From assembly GCA_029263945.1 (NCBI GenBank), contig JARIDM010000141.1, positions 1 to 7,891 of the forward strand: DNA of 7,891 bases. The letters are read 5' to 3'. Shown here piece after piece: positions 6,440-7,891 of the stretch; position 1 is the first letter of the stretch, and each line of letters opens with the position of its first letter. This DNA is from Sporosarcina sp. GTDB lineage: Bacteria > Bacillota > Bacilli > Bacillales_A > Planococcaceae. The translations under genes were made by a program, and so were the position numbers. The notes under the pieces are model-generated. The model ran no database searches and was not told the DNA's origin. It worked only from the letters and a program-made list of their open reading frames with translations.

Positions 6440-7675
6440 TTATACCCCTCCTTTTGCACCATCTATCAATTTAAGTAACTCGTGAATCGAAGAGAAAGAT
6501 TGGACACTTCTACGATACTCAAATAATTGTTCATGCCCTAGTTTAATTTCATACAGGCTTTCTTGCTTATTTTCGAGGGATTTCTCAAATGGACAAGTGA
6601 GTACGCGGTAATGACGTTCGCGTAATTCATTCGCTAGATTGATTGAATCCTCTAGTTTATTTGCATCATAGATGATGATAATCTCTATAAGCGGCTTCGT
6701 AGATACGACTGAACTCCCCAATGCTTGAATGAGTGATTCAATTTCACAAGCAAAACCAATTGCAGGCAGAGTTGCACCAAACTTTTCACCCAATTGATCG
6801 TAACGTCCGCCCATTAATACTGGTTTACCAAACTTCTCCACAAAACCTTGGAAAATCACATCAGAATAATAGCCCATCTGATTAATGAGTCCTAAATCTA
6901 CGACGACATTATTTCCAACTCCGTATAATTCAAGAATTTCGTAGACCTCCAATAGGTAATCGAGCGTCTTATTTAACGCAGGTGTTATTGCAATCGGTCT
7001 CGCTTGTTGAATTACATCAACTGGATTGCCGTATAACATCGGAATTTGTCCGATTGCTTTTTTTAACGCTTCGTCTATCGTAAAACTTTCTAAAAAAGGT
7101 TGAAGTTCCACAATGTTTTTCGCTTTCACGAGGTTCTTTAGTTGGTCAAGCTCAGTTGAAGTAAACTGTACTTTTTGAATGAGCGCTTGAAAAAATCCAG
7201 CATGGCCCATTTCTATTTTAATATCACTAAATCCTAAATCTCTTAGTGTATGAATAGCCAAAGCAATGACTTCAGCGTCCGTCTCAGGTGTTCCCTCAGC
7301 AAAACACTCGATCCCTGCTTGTGTCGTTTCAATGCTTTCTTCGGATAATGCAGATTGTCTAAAAATATCTTGTATATAAAAGTAACGAGTTTCAGTCTTT
7401 ACGCCTTCGTTATTTTCTGCAACTTGTTTTGTAATTGGAATTGTCCCATCTGGACGAAGCACCAAAACTTCTCCACTCCGTGCAATGACTTTGATCATTT
7501 CTTTTTGATTAATTGCACCGCCAACTTGGGAATATAGGTCGTATGATTCGAATGTAGATGTTTTAACTCGTTGATAACCATAAGTTTTAAATCTTTTTTG
7601 AATGGTTTTAATCGTTCGTTCATATTTTTCATAATCTTTGACATCTTTAGGATTCATCATATAATCAGTATACAC
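6440..7675 (-). CDS. hisZ: HisZ: regulatory subunit of ATP phosphoribosyltransferase
   Basis: A histidyl-tRNA-synthetase paralogue that no longer charges tRNA; it binds HisG and mediates histidine inhibition. Class II synthetase motifs remain: motif-2-like VLRPDGTIPITKQVA, the QAGIECFAEG region and motif-3-like MGGRYDQLGEKFGATLPAIGF. A family-typical extension of about 85 residues follows. I place the start at GTG 7675 because AAAGGTGG (7694-7687) is 11 bases upstream (411 residues). In-frame alternatives are GTG 7714 and ATG 7711, which would give 424 or 423 residues but have poor ribosome binding sites and lie only about 20 bases after the predicted transcription start, and ATG 7660 (406 residues). 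It is the first gene of the operon. Identity is firm; the exact start is not. Confidence 0.93.
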   Translation of the reverse strand: MYTDYMMNPKDVKDYEKYERTIKTIQKRFKTYGYQRVKTSTFESYDLYSQVGGAINQKEMIKVIARSGEVLVLRPDGTIPITKQVAENNEGVKTETRYFYIQDIFRQSALSEESIETTQAGIECFAEGTPETDAEVIALAIHTLRDLGFSDIKIEMGHAGFFQALIQKVQFTSTELDQLKNLVKAKNIVELQPFLESFTIDEALKKAIGQIPMLYGNPVDVIQQARPIAITPALNKTLDYLLEVYEILELYGVGNNVVVDLGLINQMGYYSDVIFQGFVEKFGKPVLMGGRYDQLGEKFGATLPAIGFACEIESLIQALGSSVVSTKPLIEIIIIYDANKLEDSINLANELRERHYRVLTCPFEKSLENKQESLYEIKLGHEQLFEYRRSVQSFSSIHELLKLIDGAKGGV

Positions 7676-7686
7676 GATTCTGTCAT

Positions 7687-7694
7687 CCACCTTT
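7687..7694 (-). promoter_or_regulatory. Ribosome binding site deciding the hisZ start
   Basis: AAAGGTGG on the minus strand, the same sequence that precedes hisB. It lies inside the longer open frame and points to the GTG at 7675 as the true start. None of the other in-frame candidate starts has a comparable site at a workable distance. Confidence 0.5.
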
Positions 7695-7705
7695 CGTTTT
7701 AGGTG

Positions 7706-7729
7706 CTTCATCACTTTACTAGGATGAAG
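7706..7729. promoter_or_regulatory. Inverted repeat at the start of the his transcript, candidate operator
   Basis: CTTCATC (7706-7712) and GATGAAG (7723-7729) are perfect reverse complements 10 bases apart. The repeat lies just downstream of the predicted hisZ start point (about 7732) and covers the candidate -35 of the divergent gene. A bound repressor here could control both directions; alternatively it forms a small hairpin at the 5' end of the his mRNA. No regulator is assigned. The leader (about 57 bases) is too short for a T-box. Confidence 0.35.
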
Positions 7730-7743
7730 TTATTTATTACTAT
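7715..7743 (+). promoter_or_regulatory. Candidate promoter of the divergent phosphatase gene
   Basis: TTTACT (7715-7720), a 17-base spacer and TACTAT (7738-7743) match sigma-A consensus at four of six positions each. Transcription would begin near 7750, about 38 bases before the ATG. The -10 overlaps that of the opposite hisZ promoter, so simultaneous polymerase binding seems impossible. It is weaker than the hisZ promoter and the call is tentative. Confidence 0.4.
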
Positions 7744-7767
7744 ATGGGAAGATTCAAAAAATGTCAA
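7739..7767 (-). promoter_or_regulatory. Sigma-A promoter of the his operon
   Basis: On the minus strand a perfect TTGACA (7767-7762) is followed after exactly 17 bases by TATAGT (7744-7739), five of six matches to consensus. The spacer starts with six T. Transcription should start near 7732. This is the only strong promoter seen upstream of hisZ, and tight gene spacing suggests it drives all seven genes. Confidence 0.8.
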
Positions 7768-7787
7768 CAACTTGGAGGCAATTTAAA

Positions 7788-7891
7788 ATGTTTGATTATC
7801 ATATGCACAGCAACTTCTCAGCAGATTGTTCGGTTTCAATGGAGGAAATGGTCATAGGGGCGATCCAGAAGGGCTTAACAGAAATTTGTTT
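7788..7891 (+). CDS. hisJ: Histidinol-phosphatase, PHP family (5' part only)
   Basis: Only the first 34 complete codons are in the window; the gene runs off the right edge. The protein begins MFDYHMHSNFSADCSVSMEE, with the HxH metal-binding motif (H5, H7) and the following FSxD that open PHP-type phosphoesterases. GGAGG (7774-7778) lies 9 bases before the ATG. Its place beside a his operon whose HisB lacks a phosphatase domain argues for histidinol-phosphate phosphatase (step 8), named hisJ or hisK in Gram-positive bacteria. The PHP assignment is firm; the substrate is inferred from context, since other PHP proteins (polymerase X or DNA polymerase III associated, other phosphoesterases) open similarly. 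It is transcribed away from the operon, sharing the promoter region. Confidence 0.75.
   Translation, partial: MFDYHMHSNFSADCSVSMEEMVIGAIQKGLTEIC

Noticed and set aside
7660..7738. T-box or other riboswitch in the his leader
   Set aside because: The predicted leader before hisZ is only about 57 bases and contains one 7-bp inverted repeat, too small for a T-box or a classical attenuator; no run of His codons was seen.

Overview
The window looks like chromosomal DNA of a low-GC Gram-positive bacterium (Bacillota, order Bacillales). The pointers are strong GGAGG-type ribosome binding sites, a short-form HisG that depends on HisZ, a fused HisIE, a separate HisB dehydratase and a PHP-type histidinol phosphatase. 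A member of the Planococcaceae (Sporosarcina-like) is my best guess from general look only; there is no 16S or other marker to prove it.

Layout: positions 1-489 are AT-rich and apparently non-coding, with one good hairpin/T-tract (362-415) that could be an intrinsic terminator for leftward transcription. Positions 495-1593 are a decayed IS1380-family insertion sequence, bounded by imperfect 14-bp inverted repeats and a 5-bp target duplication (TCTCA). Its transposase has a one-base frameshift and has lost its C-terminal third by internal deletion. Positions 1599-1824 are a short spacer. From 7767 leftward to 1825 lies a tightly packed histidine operon on the minus strand in the order hisZ-hisG-hisD-hisB-hisA-hisF-hisI. 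At the right edge, divergent to the operon, begins a partial hisJ-like (PHP) histidinol-phosphatase gene on the plus strand. The two directions have promoters whose -10 boxes overlap.

Together the genes cover almost the whole histidine pathway from PRPP+ATP: HisG/HisZ (step 1), HisIE (steps 2 and 3), HisA (4), HisF (5, cyclase half), HisB (6), HisJ-like phosphatase (8) and HisD (9-10). HisC (7) is absent, which is common because it often lies elsewhere. The striking gap is hisH, the glutaminase subunit of IGP synthase, normally found between hisB and hisA in Bacillales. Here only 31 bases separate those genes. HisF nevertheless keeps the residues of the ammonia gate.

The most unusual structure is the leader of the dead insertion sequence. 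It has overlapping complementary segments that could hide the transposase ribosome binding site in read-through transcripts but not in transcripts from a candidate internal promoter. No CRISPR array, tRNA, rRNA or defence system was seen. Apart from the missing hisH and the IS leader, this is an ordinary biosynthetic region.
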